Assembly: GCA_040394475.1 (NCBI GenBank)
Contig: JBEBSD010000084.1
Coordinates: forward strand, 1-25,702
Origin: JBEBSD01 sp040394475
Lineage (GTDB): Bacteria; Bacteroidota; Bacteroidia; Cytophagales; Spirosomataceae
Length of the DNA stretch: 25,702 bases
Direction: 5' to 3'
In this document: piece after piece, positions 1-7,970 of the stretch
Layout: each line of letters begins with the position of its first letter
How positions within the stretch are numbered: the first letter of the stretch is position 1
Notes under the pieces: model-generated
The model's database searches: none
What the model saw: only the letters and a program-made list of their open reading frames with translations
What the model was told of the DNA's origin: nothing
Program-made: the position numbers and the translations under genes

Positions 1-44
1 TATAAAAGAAACCCCGCCTATAAGTCTCACCTTTCAAACATAAT

Positions 45-137
45 ACCTCCGTGTTATATTTCCGACGTTCCCGGGTACCCAAAACCCATCCTCCGTGTCG
101 CCACTCCGTGTACCTCCGTGTTATTTTTCCGATGTTC
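45..137. repeat. Pair of 26-bp direct repeats containing CCTCCGTGTTAT
   Basis: Two 26-bp copies, 45-70 and 112-137, differ at only two positions. Each reads ACCTCCGTGTTAT, then a T-rich stretch, then CCGA(C/T)GTTC. Shorter CTCCGTGT pieces lie between them at 91-98 and 104-111. The same phrase recurs in degenerate form at 9711-9765. The rest of 1-230 shows no gene. Low-complexity CTCCGTG text of this kind occurs between genes in Bacteroidota as I recall; no function can be assigned. Confidence 0.7.
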
Positions 138-230
138 TCAAGGAGACGAAAAGCCCTTCAATGTTACTTTTCTGATCTGTTACGGGACTCAGTATTTTAG
201 CCTTACTTTTTTTACTATATTAGTGAAAAT

Positions 231-725
231 ATGGACAGAATAGGGTTCAGCTATTACGAAGCAGTCGATTTTGACCTTTATTTCCGGTTGGTGGGTAATC
301 CGGAAGTGATGGGCTTTGAGCCGAGCCGGGCCCTTTCCAGAAAAGAAGCCCTGGTTACTTTTGAGGAAGCGCTGGCAGTCAATCGTATGTTTCCGGGTTA
401 CGGACAATTTAAGGTGTTCGACCGGACTGAACGGCAGTTTATCGGGCTGGCTAAACTGGCGGTAACAGGAGTGGACGAGCTCGAATATGGCTGTTTATTA
501 TTGCCGCAGTACTGGGGAAGGGGGTATGCCACGGAAATCTGCAGCCGGCTGCTGGTGATGGCCCGCGCCGATCCGCAATATGCCTTAGTGACAGCCTATG
601 TGCATCCGGATAATAACGCATCCCGGAAAGTGTTGTCAAAATGCGGTTTCCAGAGCGTAACAACAGGGCCGCTGAATGAAAAACTGTCCGTCATGCTCAA
701 AGAAGACTACCGGGTCCGTACGTAA
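231..725 (+). CDS. GNAT-family N-acetyltransferase (RimJ/RimL-like)
   Basis: A 164-residue single-domain acetyltransferase of the type that transfers acetyl from acetyl-CoA to an amine, either a protein N-terminus or a small molecule; the substrate cannot be read from the sequence. The acetyl-CoA loop is visible as LLPQYWGRGYATEI at about 90-103, with the Q-x-x-G-R-G-Y/x-A pattern. The C-terminal HPDNNASRKVLSKCGF segment (about 125-140) is the usual motif B of the Acetyltransf_3 group. Length is normal for the family. The ATG at 231 follows an AT-rich stretch with no clear Shine-Dalgarno. The gene converges with the NYN gene and their coding ends overlap by 19 bp (707-725), so the two 3' ends are antisense to each other. 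Family assignment is secure, function open. Confidence 0.85.
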   Translation: MDRIGFSYYEAVDFDLYFRLVGNPEVMGFEPSRALSRKEALVTFEEALAVNRMFPGYGQFKVFDRTERQFIGLAKLAVTGVDELEYGCLLLPQYWGRGYATEICSRLLVMARADPQYALVTAYVHPDNNASRKVLSKCGFQSVTTGPLNEKLSVMLKEDYRVRT

Positions 726-1519
726 AAATGGGAAGTGTTGTTTTTCCCGGTTTTCCGTTCATCAACTTCCACTGCTTTAAAGGACCGGATCAGGTCCAGT
801 AGCTTTTTGTATCCATAGTTGCGGGGATCGAAATCGGGACGTTTTTTCAAGATCATATTGCCGAGTACGCCCAGAAACACCCATCCGTCCTCATCGGCCA
901 TATCGTTGATGCTTTCCGAGATCAGCCGGGTGAGTCCCTTGTCAATTCTGGCGACCGGAGCGATTACTTCCTTGACCACTTCCTCTTTGGCGGCATCTTC
1001 TTTGTGCGGCTCACCTTTGGTGGTTTTCTTAGGGGCGCGCACGGTTGTTTTAGCGACGATGTTGTCCGGTTTAGGCTCCTTTTTCAGGATTTCGATATAG
1101 ATAAACTTATTGCAGGCTGCTATAAAGGCGGCGGGGGTTTTCTTTTCACCGATCCCGAATACCTGCATGCCAGCTTCCCGGAGACGCGTAGCCAGGCGGG
1201 TAAAGTCGCTGTCACTTGAGACGATGCAGAACCCGTCGACGCGACCGGTATAGAGAATGTCCATGGCGTCGATAATCAATGCAGAATCGGAAGAATTTTT
1301 ACCACTCGTATAGCTATACTGCTGAACGGGCGTAATGGCGTTTTCCAGGAGTACGGTTTTCCAGCCCGAAAGTGTGGGTTTGGTCCAGTCACCATAAATC
1401 CGTTTAAAGGTGGGGGTGCCGTACTTGGCAATTTCCTCCAGCATCCCCTGTACGTTCGAATAAGGAACATTGTCCGCGTCGATCAATACAGCTAGTCTGA
1501 GTTCCCGTGTGGTTTCCAT
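707..1519 (-). CDS. NYN-domain protein with C-terminal OST-HTH/LOTUS domain
   Basis: A 270-residue protein with an N-terminal NYN (LabA/DUF88, PIN-like) domain. The acidic residues expected of the metal site are present: LIDADN (D14, D16), D78 in NSSDSAL, D84, and SSDSD (D103, D105). A charged linker at about 148-190 rich in Lys, Glu and Ala leads to an OST-HTH/LOTUS-like domain (about 194-270, with DEDGWVFLGVLGNMI and NYGYKKLLDLI). Known family members bind RNA, and NYN domains can be ribonucleases; an RNA processing or surveillance role is inference. An upstream in-frame ATG at 1570 would add 17 residues. I prefer 1519 because it begins at LRLAVLIDADN with normal spacing and lies 4 nt from a TATCTTTG promoter box (1524-1531), which the longer form would place inside the gene. 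Confidence 0.88.
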   Translation of the reverse strand: METTRELRLAVLIDADNVPYSNVQGMLEEIAKYGTPTFKRIYGDWTKPTLSGWKTVLLENAITPVQQYSYTSGKNSSDSALIIDAMDILYTGRVDGFCIVSSDSDFTRLATRLREAGMQVFGIGEKKTPAAFIAACNKFIYIEILKKEPKPDNIVAKTTVRAPKKTTKGEPHKEDAAKEEVVKEVIAPVARIDKGLTRLISESINDMADEDGWVFLGVLGNMILKKRPDFDPRNYGYKKLLDLIRSFKAVEVDERKTGKNNTSHFYVRTR

Positions 1520-1523
1520 TGAA

Positions 1524-1531
1524 CAAAGATA
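1524..1531 (-). promoter_or_regulatory. Bacteroidota -7 box (TATCTTTG) of the NYN gene
   Basis: On the minus strand TATCTTTG matches the Bacteroidota -7 consensus TAnnTTTG exactly. Only TTCA separates it from the ATG at 1519, so transcription would start at or beside the start codon. No good -33 TTTG is visible at the usual distance, which lowers confidence. Confidence 0.45.
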
Positions 1532-1603
1532 AAGGAAAAAAGGTAAAGTGCGGCGGATCGTCCGCATCACCGCATTCAGGCCCGGCCCGTTTGGAAATGC
1601 CGT

Positions 1604-2839
1604 TTAATGGAAAAACATATAGGCCAGAAAGATAGCGGTGATCACTCCGATCAGGTCGGCGATCAGTCCGGCGGTAATGGCGTACCGCGTGTTCTTGATG
1701 CCTACCGATCCGAAATAGAGGGCGACAATATAAAAAGTGGTATCGGCGGATCCCTGGAAAATACAGGAAAGGCGGCCGATAAAAGAATCAGGGCCAAATT
1801 CTTTCATGGATTCTATCATGAGCGCGCGGGAGCCGCTGCCGCTCAGCGGCCGCATGAGGGCTACAGGAAGGGCGTCGGTAAACTCCGTGTTCAGCCCGGT
1901 CAGCCCGATTACCCATCGCAGGACGTCCACAAAATAGTCCATGGCGCCGCAGGCCCGGAAGGCGCTGATGGCTACCAGCAGGCCTACCAGGTAAGGAATG
2001 ATGGTCACTGCAGTGGTGAACCCCCCTTTTGCGCCTTCGATAAATACATCGAACACATTAATTTTCCGGAAGAGGCCCCAGCTCAGGAAGCCTGCGACAA
2101 TCAACAGGAGCAGCGAATTGCCGGTCACTACCGAAATCATCTCTATTTGTTCCTTAGGCAAACCGCTGAGCAACCACATCAGCAACCCGATGACGGCTGT
2201 AATGCCCCCCACGCCCAGGACAAAGGTCTTGTTCCAGAGGTTAATGCGCTGCCACAGCCCGGTAATGATCATACTGACGACGGTCGTTACATAGGTTCCT
2301 ACCACGCAGGGTATAAAAATATCAGAAGGGTTGGCAGCTCCGAGAATGGCTCGTTGCGCGATAATGGTTAACGGAATAATGCACAACCCGGAAGTATGGA
2401 GGACCAGGAACATGATCTGTGCATTGGAAGCGGTGTCTTTGGAGGGGTTGAGCTCCTGAAGACTCTGCATGGCTTTAAGGCCGAAAGGGGTTGCGGCATT
2501 GTCAAGACCCAGCATATTGGCCGAAAAGTTCATGATCATCTGGCCGTTTGCAGGGTGGTCTTCCGGGACTTCCGGGAAGAGTTTATGAAAGAACGGGCCG
2601 ATGATTTTAGCCATCAGGCCGATAATCCCCGCTTTTTCTCCTACATTGAGGATTCCCAGGAAAAACGCCATCACCCCCGTCAGCGGCAGGGCGATGTCCA
2701 TAACGGCCACCTTCGACATGTCGAGCATGGCTTCCACGATATTTTGAAAAATGCGGGAATCTCCTGTAAACAGGAACTGGACGATGGCAAGCAGAAACGC
2801 AATGGCAAAAAAGGCAACGAAAATATAATTTAGAGCCAT
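1604..2839 (-). CDS. Fused SpmA-SpmB nucleoside-recognition (Gate) membrane protein
   Basis: A 411-residue polytopic membrane protein that joins the two Gate-domain proteins known in Bacillus as spore maturation proteins A and B. The SpmA half carries MNFSANMLGLDNAATPFGLK (about 103-122). The SpmB half carries ALPVALMRPLSGSGSRALM and IFQGSADTTFYIVALYFGSV towards the C-terminus. Hydrophobic helices run throughout; it sits in the inner membrane. Such fusions are common in non-sporulating Bacteroidota, so the name reflects ancestry rather than sporulation; the transported molecule is unknown. It is transcribed divergently from purK across a 180-bp gap and in the same direction as the NYN gene, 84 bp upstream of it. 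A weak TATTTTTA box lies about 30 nt before the ATG. Confidence 0.85.
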   Translation of the reverse strand: MALNYIFVAFFAIAFLLAIVQFLFTGDSRIFQNIVEAMLDMSKVAVMDIALPLTGVMAFFLGILNVGEKAGIIGLMAKIIGPFFHKLFPEVPEDHPANGQMIMNFSANMLGLDNAATPFGLKAMQSLQELNPSKDTASNAQIMFLVLHTSGLCIIPLTIIAQRAILGAANPSDIFIPCVVGTYVTTVVSMIITGLWQRINLWNKTFVLGVGGITAVIGLLMWLLSGLPKEQIEMISVVTGNSLLLLIVAGFLSWGLFRKINVFDVFIEGAKGGFTTAVTIIPYLVGLLVAISAFRACGAMDYFVDVLRWVIGLTGLNTEFTDALPVALMRPLSGSGSRALMIESMKEFGPDSFIGRLSCIFQGSADTTFYIVALYFGSVGIKNTRYAITAGLIADLIGVITAIFLAYMFFH

Positions 2840-2893
2840 TCGGGTGATTTTATGGGAAAAGTTTCTAAAAATAACACGGGTTTCTCAGAAATC

Positions 2894-2901
2894 TACTTTT
2901 G
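2894..2901 (+). promoter_or_regulatory. Candidate -7 box (TACTTTTG) for purK
   Basis: TACTTTTG matches TAnnTTTG and faces purK, leaving a leader of roughly 110 nt. No clear -33 TTTG precedes it at 19-21 bp. The leader contains several T-runs but no aptamer that I recognise. Confidence 0.35.
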
Positions 2902-3019
2902 TTGTGGCATATTTGGAACGGGCCGTCGGAAGAGCAGAGCGTTTCCGGTCAGAATGTTCGGGCATTTTTTTAAGTTTCACCCTTTTTCGCGCATTTTTGT
3001 AAAAAAAGAGTAGCCATTT

Positions 3020-4144
3020 ATGTTTTTATCAAAAATCGGAGTACTGGGAGGTGGGCAACTGGGCCTGATGTTGCTGCAGGCCGCCATCGACTGGAACCTC
3101 GATCTCTATATCCTGGATCCGGATCCGCAGGCTCCCTGCAGAGAGTGGACTCCTCATTTTCAGCAAGGTTCGTTAGAGGACTTTGACACGGTTTACGAAT
3201 GGGGAAAAACGCTTGACCTGATTACCATTGAAATCGAGAAGGTCAATGTTGACGCCCTGGAGGCGCTGGAAAAGGAAGGGAAAAAGGTGTATCCCCAACC
3301 ATCGGTCCTTCGGGTGATCCAGGACAAGCGGGTACAGAAACAATTCTACCGGGAACAGGGTATTCCAACCGCCGACTTCGTCCTGACCACTGCGCGGGCG
3401 GATGTCAGGCAGTACCCGGAGTTGCTGCCGGCTTTTCATAAACTCGGGCGGGACGGATACGACGGCCGCGGGGTTAAAAGGATTGCCACGGCTGCCGACT
3501 GGGAGCAAGCGTTTGATGCACCCGGAATCCTGGAACGGGCAATTCCGTTCGAAAAGGAAATAGCGGTCATTGTGGCGCGTTCGCACCGGGAAATACGTAC
3601 ATTCCCGATAGTGGAAATGGTGTTTCATCCGGAACACAATCTGGTGGAATACCTTTTTGCCCCGGCGATATTGTCGGAAGCACTGCAGGAAAGGGCGGAG
3701 GCTATTGCGATCCGGGTGGCGGAAGCCCTGGGAATTGTGGGGTTGCTGGCCGTTGAGATGTTTGTGACCCCGGACGGCGAAGTCCTGGTCAATGAAGTGG
3801 CCCCCAGGCCGCATAACAGCGGGCACCATACCATCCGGGCGAATGTAACCTCACAGTTTGAGCAGCATTGGCGGGCGCTGTTGGAATTGCCGCTGGGAAG
3901 CACGGAGGCGCTTGGTCCGGCGGCAATGGTGAATTTGCTGGGAGCGGAAGGGTATGAAGGACAGGCGGTTTACGAAGGCATGGAAAACCTGCTGGGAATG
4001 GACGGTGTTTTCCCGTTTTTATATGGAAAGCGCGTCACCCGGCCGTTTCGGAAAATGGGCCATGTAACAGTAATGGATACCGATACGGCGCTTTTAAAGG
4101 AAAAAGTACGTTTGGTAAAAGAATCAATAAGGGTCATCGCATAG
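3020..4144 (+). CDS. purK: 5-(carboxyamino)imidazole ribonucleotide synthase
   Basis: PurK uses ATP and bicarbonate to carboxylate AIR to N5-CAIR in de novo purine synthesis, in the cytoplasm. The 374-residue length is typical. The N-terminal preATP-grasp fold starts with IGVLGGGQLGLML (6-18). The ATP-grasp core shows DGYDGRGVKR (145-154), ERAIPFEKEIAV (172-183) and the family signature NEVAPRPHNSGHHT (258-271). The ATG at 3020 puts the nucleotide-binding loop at the expected distance, with AT-rich sequence but no Shine-Dalgarno before it. purE follows after 23 bp on the same strand, so the two consecutive enzymes are almost certainly cotranscribed. No purine riboswitch or PurR-type operator is apparent upstream. 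Confidence 0.97.
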   Translation: MFLSKIGVLGGGQLGLMLLQAAIDWNLDLYILDPDPQAPCREWTPHFQQGSLEDFDTVYEWGKTLDLITIEIEKVNVDALEALEKEGKKVYPQPSVLRVIQDKRVQKQFYREQGIPTADFVLTTARADVRQYPELLPAFHKLGRDGYDGRGVKRIATAADWEQAFDAPGILERAIPFEKEIAVIVARSHREIRTFPIVEMVFHPEHNLVEYLFAPAILSEALQERAEAIAIRVAEALGIVGLLAVEMFVTPDGEVLVNEVAPRPHNSGHHTIRANVTSQFEQHWRALLELPLGSTEALGPAAMVNLLGAEGYEGQAVYEGMENLLGMDGVFPFLYGKRVTRPFRKMGHVTVMDTDTALLKEKVRLVKESIRVIA

Positions 4145-4167
4145 CGGCCGGCCACTAGCAAAAAATT

Positions 4168-4650
4168 ATGGTAGGAATCATCATGGGCAGTCTCTCCGAC
4201 CTTCATATTATGAAGGAAGCTGCGGCCATACTGGAAGAATTGGGGGTTGATTCGGAGATAGAAGTTGTTTCGGCGCACCGGACTCCTGAAAAAATGGTCC
4301 AGTATGCCCGGGAAGCACGGGCACGGGGTATCCGGGTGATCATAGCCGGCGCGGGCGGTGCGGCGCATCTCCCGGGAATGGTGGCATCGCTGACGACGTT
4401 GCCGGTCATCGGAGTGCCGGTATTATCCAGTAACTCCATTGATGGATGGGATTCCGTTTTGTCGATCCTCCAGATGCCCGGTGGGGTCCCGGTGGCTACT
4501 GTAGCGCTTAATGGCGGCAAAAATGCCGGGATTCTGGCGGCTCAGATGATTGGCATCAGCGACGACAAGGTGGCTGCCCGCCTGGCGGCCTACAAGGAGT
4601 CGCTGAAGGAAAAAGTCGTCGAAATGAACCGACAATTGGCAAGGTCCTGA
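4168..4650 (+). CDS. purE: N5-carboxyaminoimidazole ribonucleotide mutase
   Basis: PurE (class I) converts N5-CAIR, the PurK product, to CAIR. The protein has 160 residues, normal for the bacterial enzyme. The substrate-binding motifs are all visible: MGSLSD (6-11), SAHRTP (35-40) with the catalytic histidine, the glycine-rich AGAGGAAHLPGM (60-71) and QMPGGVPVATVA (102-113). Pairing with PurK is the expected arrangement for a class I PurE, since class II enzymes work without PurK. A short stem (GGTCCT/AGGACC, 4643-4658) spans the stop codon but has no U-tract, so I do not call it a terminator. The LysM gene follows after 50 bp and may be read through. Confidence 0.97.
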   Translation: MVGIIMGSLSDLHIMKEAAAILEELGVDSEIEVVSAHRTPEKMVQYAREARARGIRVIIAGAGGAAHLPGMVASLTTLPVIGVPVLSSNSIDGWDSVLSILQMPGGVPVATVALNGGKNAGILAAQMIGISDDKVAARLAAYKESLKEKVVEMNRQLARS

Positions 4651-4700
4651 AGAGGACCGGAGCAGTAAACTTTAGTAACAACACTTAACCCCATTTAACT

Positions 4701-5285
4701 ATGGAAGACGGAACTAACAAGAAGCGCAACGTCCGGCCGGTGGAAAAGTCTAAACTTCCCTTTGTTACCTTATTGATTCTGGCGGGATTGGTGGTGGCGT
4801 TGCTTTACGCCGGTTACGAGTACCTCAGGGACGACAGCGGGGGAACGAAGGAGTTGACAGACGTGGCGCCGGATACAAGTAAGGAGGTGGTTGAACTGGA
4901 TGTCTATTCCCAACCCTCACTGGTAGAGCCTGAGCCGGTGCAGGAAGAAACCGGCGCCGCTGCCCCGGTTTCCGTGGGTGCAGGGGAGGAGTCGTATACT
5001 CATACTATCAAATCAGGAGATACTTTTTTCAGTATAGGCGCGCGGTATAATCTCAAACCGGAAACGGTGAAGAGTCTGAACCCGTCGGTCAGCGAGCCCC
5101 GGGCAGGGCAGAAACTGACAGTGCCCATACAAGCCATTCATACCGTAGGAGCGGGCGATATCTTAAGGGTCGTTGCCGGTAAATATGGCATCACGGTCGA
5201 TCAACTGATGAAAGCAAACGGGAAAACCAGGAACCACGCAGCCCGCGGCGAAAAGCTGGTGATCCCCCTTAAAGAAAAACGATAA
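4701..5285 (+). CDS. Membrane-anchored protein with two LysM domains
   Basis: A 194-residue protein with a short basic cytoplasmic N-terminus, one transmembrane helix (about 20-42, FVTLLILAGLVVALLYAG), an acidic, Pro/Glu-rich linker (about 43-97) and two LysM repeats. LysM1 (about 99-143) shows HTIKSGDTFFSIGARYNL and ends KLTVPIQ. LysM2 (about 146-190) shows HTVGAGDILRVVAGKYGI and ends KLVIPLK. LysM domains bind N-acetylglucosamine-containing polymers such as peptidoglycan, so the protein probably tethers the inner membrane to the cell wall; no enzymatic domain is present. Its position after purKE is a Bacteroidota neighbourhood rather than a functional link that I can justify. No terminator separates it from purE. 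Confidence 0.85.
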   Translation: MEDGTNKKRNVRPVEKSKLPFVTLLILAGLVVALLYAGYEYLRDDSGGTKELTDVAPDTSKEVVELDVYSQPSLVEPEPVQEETGAAAPVSVGAGEESYTHTIKSGDTFFSIGARYNLKPETVKSLNPSVSEPRAGQKLTVPIQAIHTVGAGDILRVVAGKYGITVDQLMKANGKTRNHAARGEKLVIPLKEKR

Positions 5286-5353
5286 AGAATCACCTAATTG
5301 CTGACAAGGCAGCAGGCTTTCAGAAGCCATCCTTATTGCATCAAACAATAAGC

Positions 5354-5430
5354 AACCTAAAACCTGAAGCTATCTACCTAACAGCTAAAACCTAATCGCT
5401 AAAACCTAATAGCTAACACCTAAAACCTAC
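5354..5430 (+). repeat. Heptamer tandem array, 11 units of AACCTAA type
   Basis: Eleven consecutive 7-bp units in perfect phase fill 5354-5430. Four are AACCTAA exactly and the others vary it (AACCTGA, AGCTATC, TACCTAA, CAGCTAA, TCGCTAA, TAGCTAA, CACCTAA, AACCTAC). The last unit is followed by TTT and then the ATG of the Dabb gene at 5434. The same type of array precedes the DUF417 gene at 18626-18716. Confidence 0.9.
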
Positions 5431-5433
5431 TTT

Positions 5434-5766
5434 ATGACCACTCAAAGTGCCACCGCGTTATTTGTCCATCACGTGTATTTCTGGTTAAAAAACCCGGACA
5501 GCCTGGAAGACAGGGAGAAACTGATTGAAGGACTGAACACCCTTTTAACTATTCCCGGCTATAAGCTGGCGCATATAGGGACTCCTGCCAATACCAGCCG
5601 TCCGGTGATCGATCGGAGTTATGCCATTTCGTGGCTGCTCCTTTTCAATACGGGAGAAGAAGAGGCGGTTTACCAAACGCACCCGATCCACCAGCAATTT
5701 ATCGAAGACTATTCGCATCTATGGGAAAAGGTGATCGTATACGATTCCGAAGGCAGAAGTCATTGA
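5434..5766 (+). CDS. Dabb-domain (stress-responsive alpha/beta barrel) protein
   Basis: A 110-residue cytoplasmic protein with the ferredoxin-like Dabb fold. The signs are the opening FVHHVYFWLKNPDSLEDREKL, the central PANTSRPVIDRSYAISWLLLF and the closing YQTHPIHQQFIED, where the H-P-x-H segment is characteristic. Members dimerise into small barrels; some are linked to stress, while others are enzymes of polyketide or cofactor metabolism. No specific reaction can be inferred. The ATG at 5434 sits directly after the heptamer array, which would therefore be the mRNA leader or promoter region. Downstream lies the GAGTTAT inverted array. Confidence 0.8.
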   Translation: MTTQSATALFVHHVYFWLKNPDSLEDREKLIEGLNTLLTIPGYKLAHIGTPANTSRPVIDRSYAISWLLLFNTGEEEAVYQTHPIHQQFIEDYSHLWEKVIVYDSEGRSH

Positions 5767-5798
5767 AGGAACTTTATGGCGGCAAACAGCTGTTGGAG

Positions 5799-5999
5799 GA
5801 GTTATGAGTTATGAGTTATGAGTTATGAGTTATGAGTTATGAGTTATAAATTATGAGTTAGGGCTTTTTCCTATCTATGGGAACTGGTTAGGCAGTTATG
5901 TTCAGAGATCTGTTGTTGGACTGCCCTCTGTGTTCGGAAGGCAAGAGCGTATGAAGGCATCATAATCAAGCAACTCATAACTCATAATTCATAATTAAT
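5799..5999. repeat. Inverted pair of heptamer arrays (GAGTTAT / AACTCAT)
   Basis: Seven perfect GAGTTAT units at 5799-5847 are followed by AAATTAT (5848-5854) and GAGTTAG (5855-5861). After about 110 bp, four units in the opposite orientation follow at 5972-5999 (AACTCAT, AACTCAT, AATTCAT, AATTAAT). The two arrays are complementary and could form a long stem, or they may be the inverted ends of a small non-coding element. No reading frame of interest lies between them. The whole gap 5767-6043 holds no gene. Confidence 0.85.
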
Positions 6000-6043
6000 T
6001 TATCACATAATCGGAAGGCTTTGAACCTTCGCAGGTTTGGAAT

Positions 6044-7159
6044 ATGAGTAAACACGGACGAATTCTGGTCGCCATGAGTGGCGGCATCGACAGCTCCCTT
6101 GCGGCTGTCTTACTACATGAGCAAGGATACGAGGTCATAGGAATGACCATGAAAACCTGGGATTATGCCGGTAGCGGCGGCTCGAAAAAGGAAACAGGCT
6201 GCTGCTCGCTAGACTCCATCAACGACGCACGAAATATTGCGGTAGAACTCGGGTTCCCCCATTATATCCTGGATATCCGCAACGAATTCGGAGATTATGT
6301 CATCGACCATTTTACCGGAGAATACCTGGAAGGGAGGACCCCTAATCCCTGTGTCCTCTGCAATACCCATATCAAGTGGGACGCCCTCCTACGCCGGGCC
6401 GATCGCCTGGATTGTGCATTTATTGCCACAGGACATTACGCCAATATCCGGGAGCTGGACGGTCGCCACGTGATTTCAAAGGGAATCGATACGACGAAAG
6501 ATCAAAGTTATGTGTTGTGGGGCGTTTCGCAAGAAAGCCTGGCCCGTACGAAGCTGCCGCTGGGATACCTGCATAAAAGTGAAATCCGTGAGATGGCTAA
6601 GCAACGGGGTTTTGTCGACCTCGTCAATAAATCAGAAAGTTACGAAATCTGTTTTGTGCCGGATAATGATTATCGCGGTTTCCTGAAACGGAGAATCCCT
6701 ACACTGGAAGCGGAAGTGGCCGGCGGTAATTTTGTTGGTACCGACGGGAAGATCCTGGGGCAGCATGAAGGTTATCCCTTTTATACGGTTGGACAGCGCA
6801 AGGGCCTTGGAATTGCCCTGGGCAGACCCGTGTTTGTGACCGAAATCCGGAAAGAAACCAATGAAGTAGTCCTGGGAGACATGCCGGACTTGTATAAGGA
6901 CGGAATGGTGGTTCAAAAACTGAACCTTCAGAAATACGCTTCCCTGGACCAACCGCTTGAAACAGTGACCAAGGTACGCTACAAGCACGACGGAACACCT
7001 GCAGTGATCGTGCAGGAGGGAGCTGACAGGATCGTAGCGCATTTTCACGACGGGGTCAACGGCATTGCCCCCGGACAGGCAGCGGTGTTTTACGAGGGGG
7101 ATGACGTCATCGGAGGTGGCTGGATTATGAAAAGCTTCCGTCAGCAGGGAGAAATGTAA
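6044..7159 (+). CDS. mnmA: tRNA-specific 2-thiouridylase MnmA
   Basis: MnmA adds sulfur to U34 of the tRNAs for Lys, Glu and Gln, using ATP and a persulfide passed from the cysteine desulfurase relay. The 371 residues match the family. The PP-loop is SGGIDSS (12-18). NPCVLCN (101-107) holds the first catalytic cysteine, Cys106 by alignment with the usual NPD-x-LCN. YEICFV holds the second, Cys203. GHYA (130-133) and TKDQSYVLW (151-159) are further family motifs, and a C-terminal beta domain follows. The extra Cys103 in place of the usual Asp is a minor variation. The start at 6044 fits the PP-loop distance. A short stem, GAAGG/CCTTC (6014-6030), lies just upstream and might affect initiation, but that is speculative. 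Confidence 0.97.
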   Translation: MSKHGRILVAMSGGIDSSLAAVLLHEQGYEVIGMTMKTWDYAGSGGSKKETGCCSLDSINDARNIAVELGFPHYILDIRNEFGDYVIDHFTGEYLEGRTPNPCVLCNTHIKWDALLRRADRLDCAFIATGHYANIRELDGRHVISKGIDTTKDQSYVLWGVSQESLARTKLPLGYLHKSEIREMAKQRGFVDLVNKSESYEICFVPDNDYRGFLKRRIPTLEAEVAGGNFVGTDGKILGQHEGYPFYTVGQRKGLGIALGRPVFVTEIRKETNEVVLGDMPDLYKDGMVVQKLNLQKYASLDQPLETVTKVRYKHDGTPAVIVQEGADRIVAHFHDGVNGIAPGQAAVFYEGDDVIGGGWIMKSFRQQGEM

Positions 7160-7186
7160 GATCGGTAACCGCCCCGGATCCGCCCG

Positions 7187-7660
7187 CTATATCCAACGCC
7201 GTACCTTCCTCCTGTACGCCCGGTACGACTCACCAAAGGCCCGCCCGAGGTATTTTTCTTCCGGCCGGATAACAAAGTAGGTTACGATGACGATCAGCAG
7301 CGGGACAAAGAGCAGTGTCCACCAGTTCCCGATGAGAAATGCGAGTCCGACGTATAGTAGTAAAAGCCCCAGATACATCGGATTGCGGCTGAAACGGTAA
7401 ATCCCGGAATGCTGCAAAGAATGGGCGGGTTTTACGGTGATCAGTGTGTTTTTCGTTCGTATAAACTGATAGATGGCCGGAATGACCAGCAAAAGGCCGG
7501 CCATGATCCCTATCGTTCCAAGGATATTAGCCGTTATGCCGTAAATGAACTGATTGCCCATCGGAAAGTACCGCTGGGCCGGCAGCGATAGCAAGAATAC
7601 GGCCGCATAGATTAACGGAGGAGGAATGTAAACTCCCGGATGATCGTTTGCTTTTTCCAT
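7187..7660 (-). CDS. Isoprenylcysteine/phospholipid methyltransferase-like membrane protein
   Basis: A 157-residue integral membrane protein of the ICMT/PEMT superfamily, whose members methylate lipids or isoprenyl-cysteine using S-adenosylmethionine. Helices are visible at about 13-30, 38-66 and 95-132. The family SAM-binding region is GIYRFSRNPMYLG (about 86-98), and the second motif near the C-terminus is RPEEKYLGRAFGESYRAYRRKVRRW. The bacterial substrate is unknown. It converges with mnmA across 27 bp and has a 310-bp region upstream. Confident in family, not in reaction. Confidence 0.85.
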   Translation of the reverse strand: MEKANDHPGVYIPPPLIYAAVFLLSLPAQRYFPMGNQFIYGITANILGTIGIMAGLLLVIPAIYQFIRTKNTLITVKPAHSLQHSGIYRFSRNPMYLGLLLLYVGLAFLIGNWWTLLFVPLLIVIVTYFVIRPEEKYLGRAFGESYRAYRRKVRRWI

Positions 7661-7970
7661 AGTTGAAAGGATCGTTTTATACGCACCACAGTTTACACGG
7701 ATTTTACAGATTATTATTCACGGGATCGTGGGCTGATCGCGAAAGAAGCTCGGTTTGGAGTGTTAAATTTATATATAATCTTTTGAAATTTCAATATCTG
7801 TGACGGCGCGAACTGTCGCGGGGGAGGGACTTTGCTTGCCGGAATCCTACGTTGCTTCTTTTACAGGGACGAGATAATCTTTCGTCTGACAGTCAGGTAT
7901 TTAAAGAATATGAAGCCCTGTTCTTCCAAAAAAACGCGTTTCGAATAACTATTCTTCTCTCCGGGGGCGG
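7661..7970. other. 310-bp gene-free region with degenerate repeat and AT-rich block
   Basis: No convincing gene lies here; the one open frame across it (7852-8049) has no recognisable protein. It holds a degenerate CACAGTTTACACGGATTTTAC phrase at about 7687-7710 (a word family common between genes in several phyla, as I recall), an AT-rich block at 7761-7800 with TAAATTTA, and the perfect palindrome TTGAAATTTCAA at 7783-7794. It should contain the promoter of the methyltransferase-like gene and the 3' end of the marR transcript. Confidence 0.6.

Noticed and set aside
1607..2371. Long open frame on the plus strand opposite the SpmAB gene
   Set aside because: A shadow of the real minus-strand gene, with low-complexity, unconvincing protein and no family motifs.
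2902..3019. Purine riboswitch in the purK leader
   Set aside because: I could not find the conserved three-way junction or loop sequences; only T-runs are visible.
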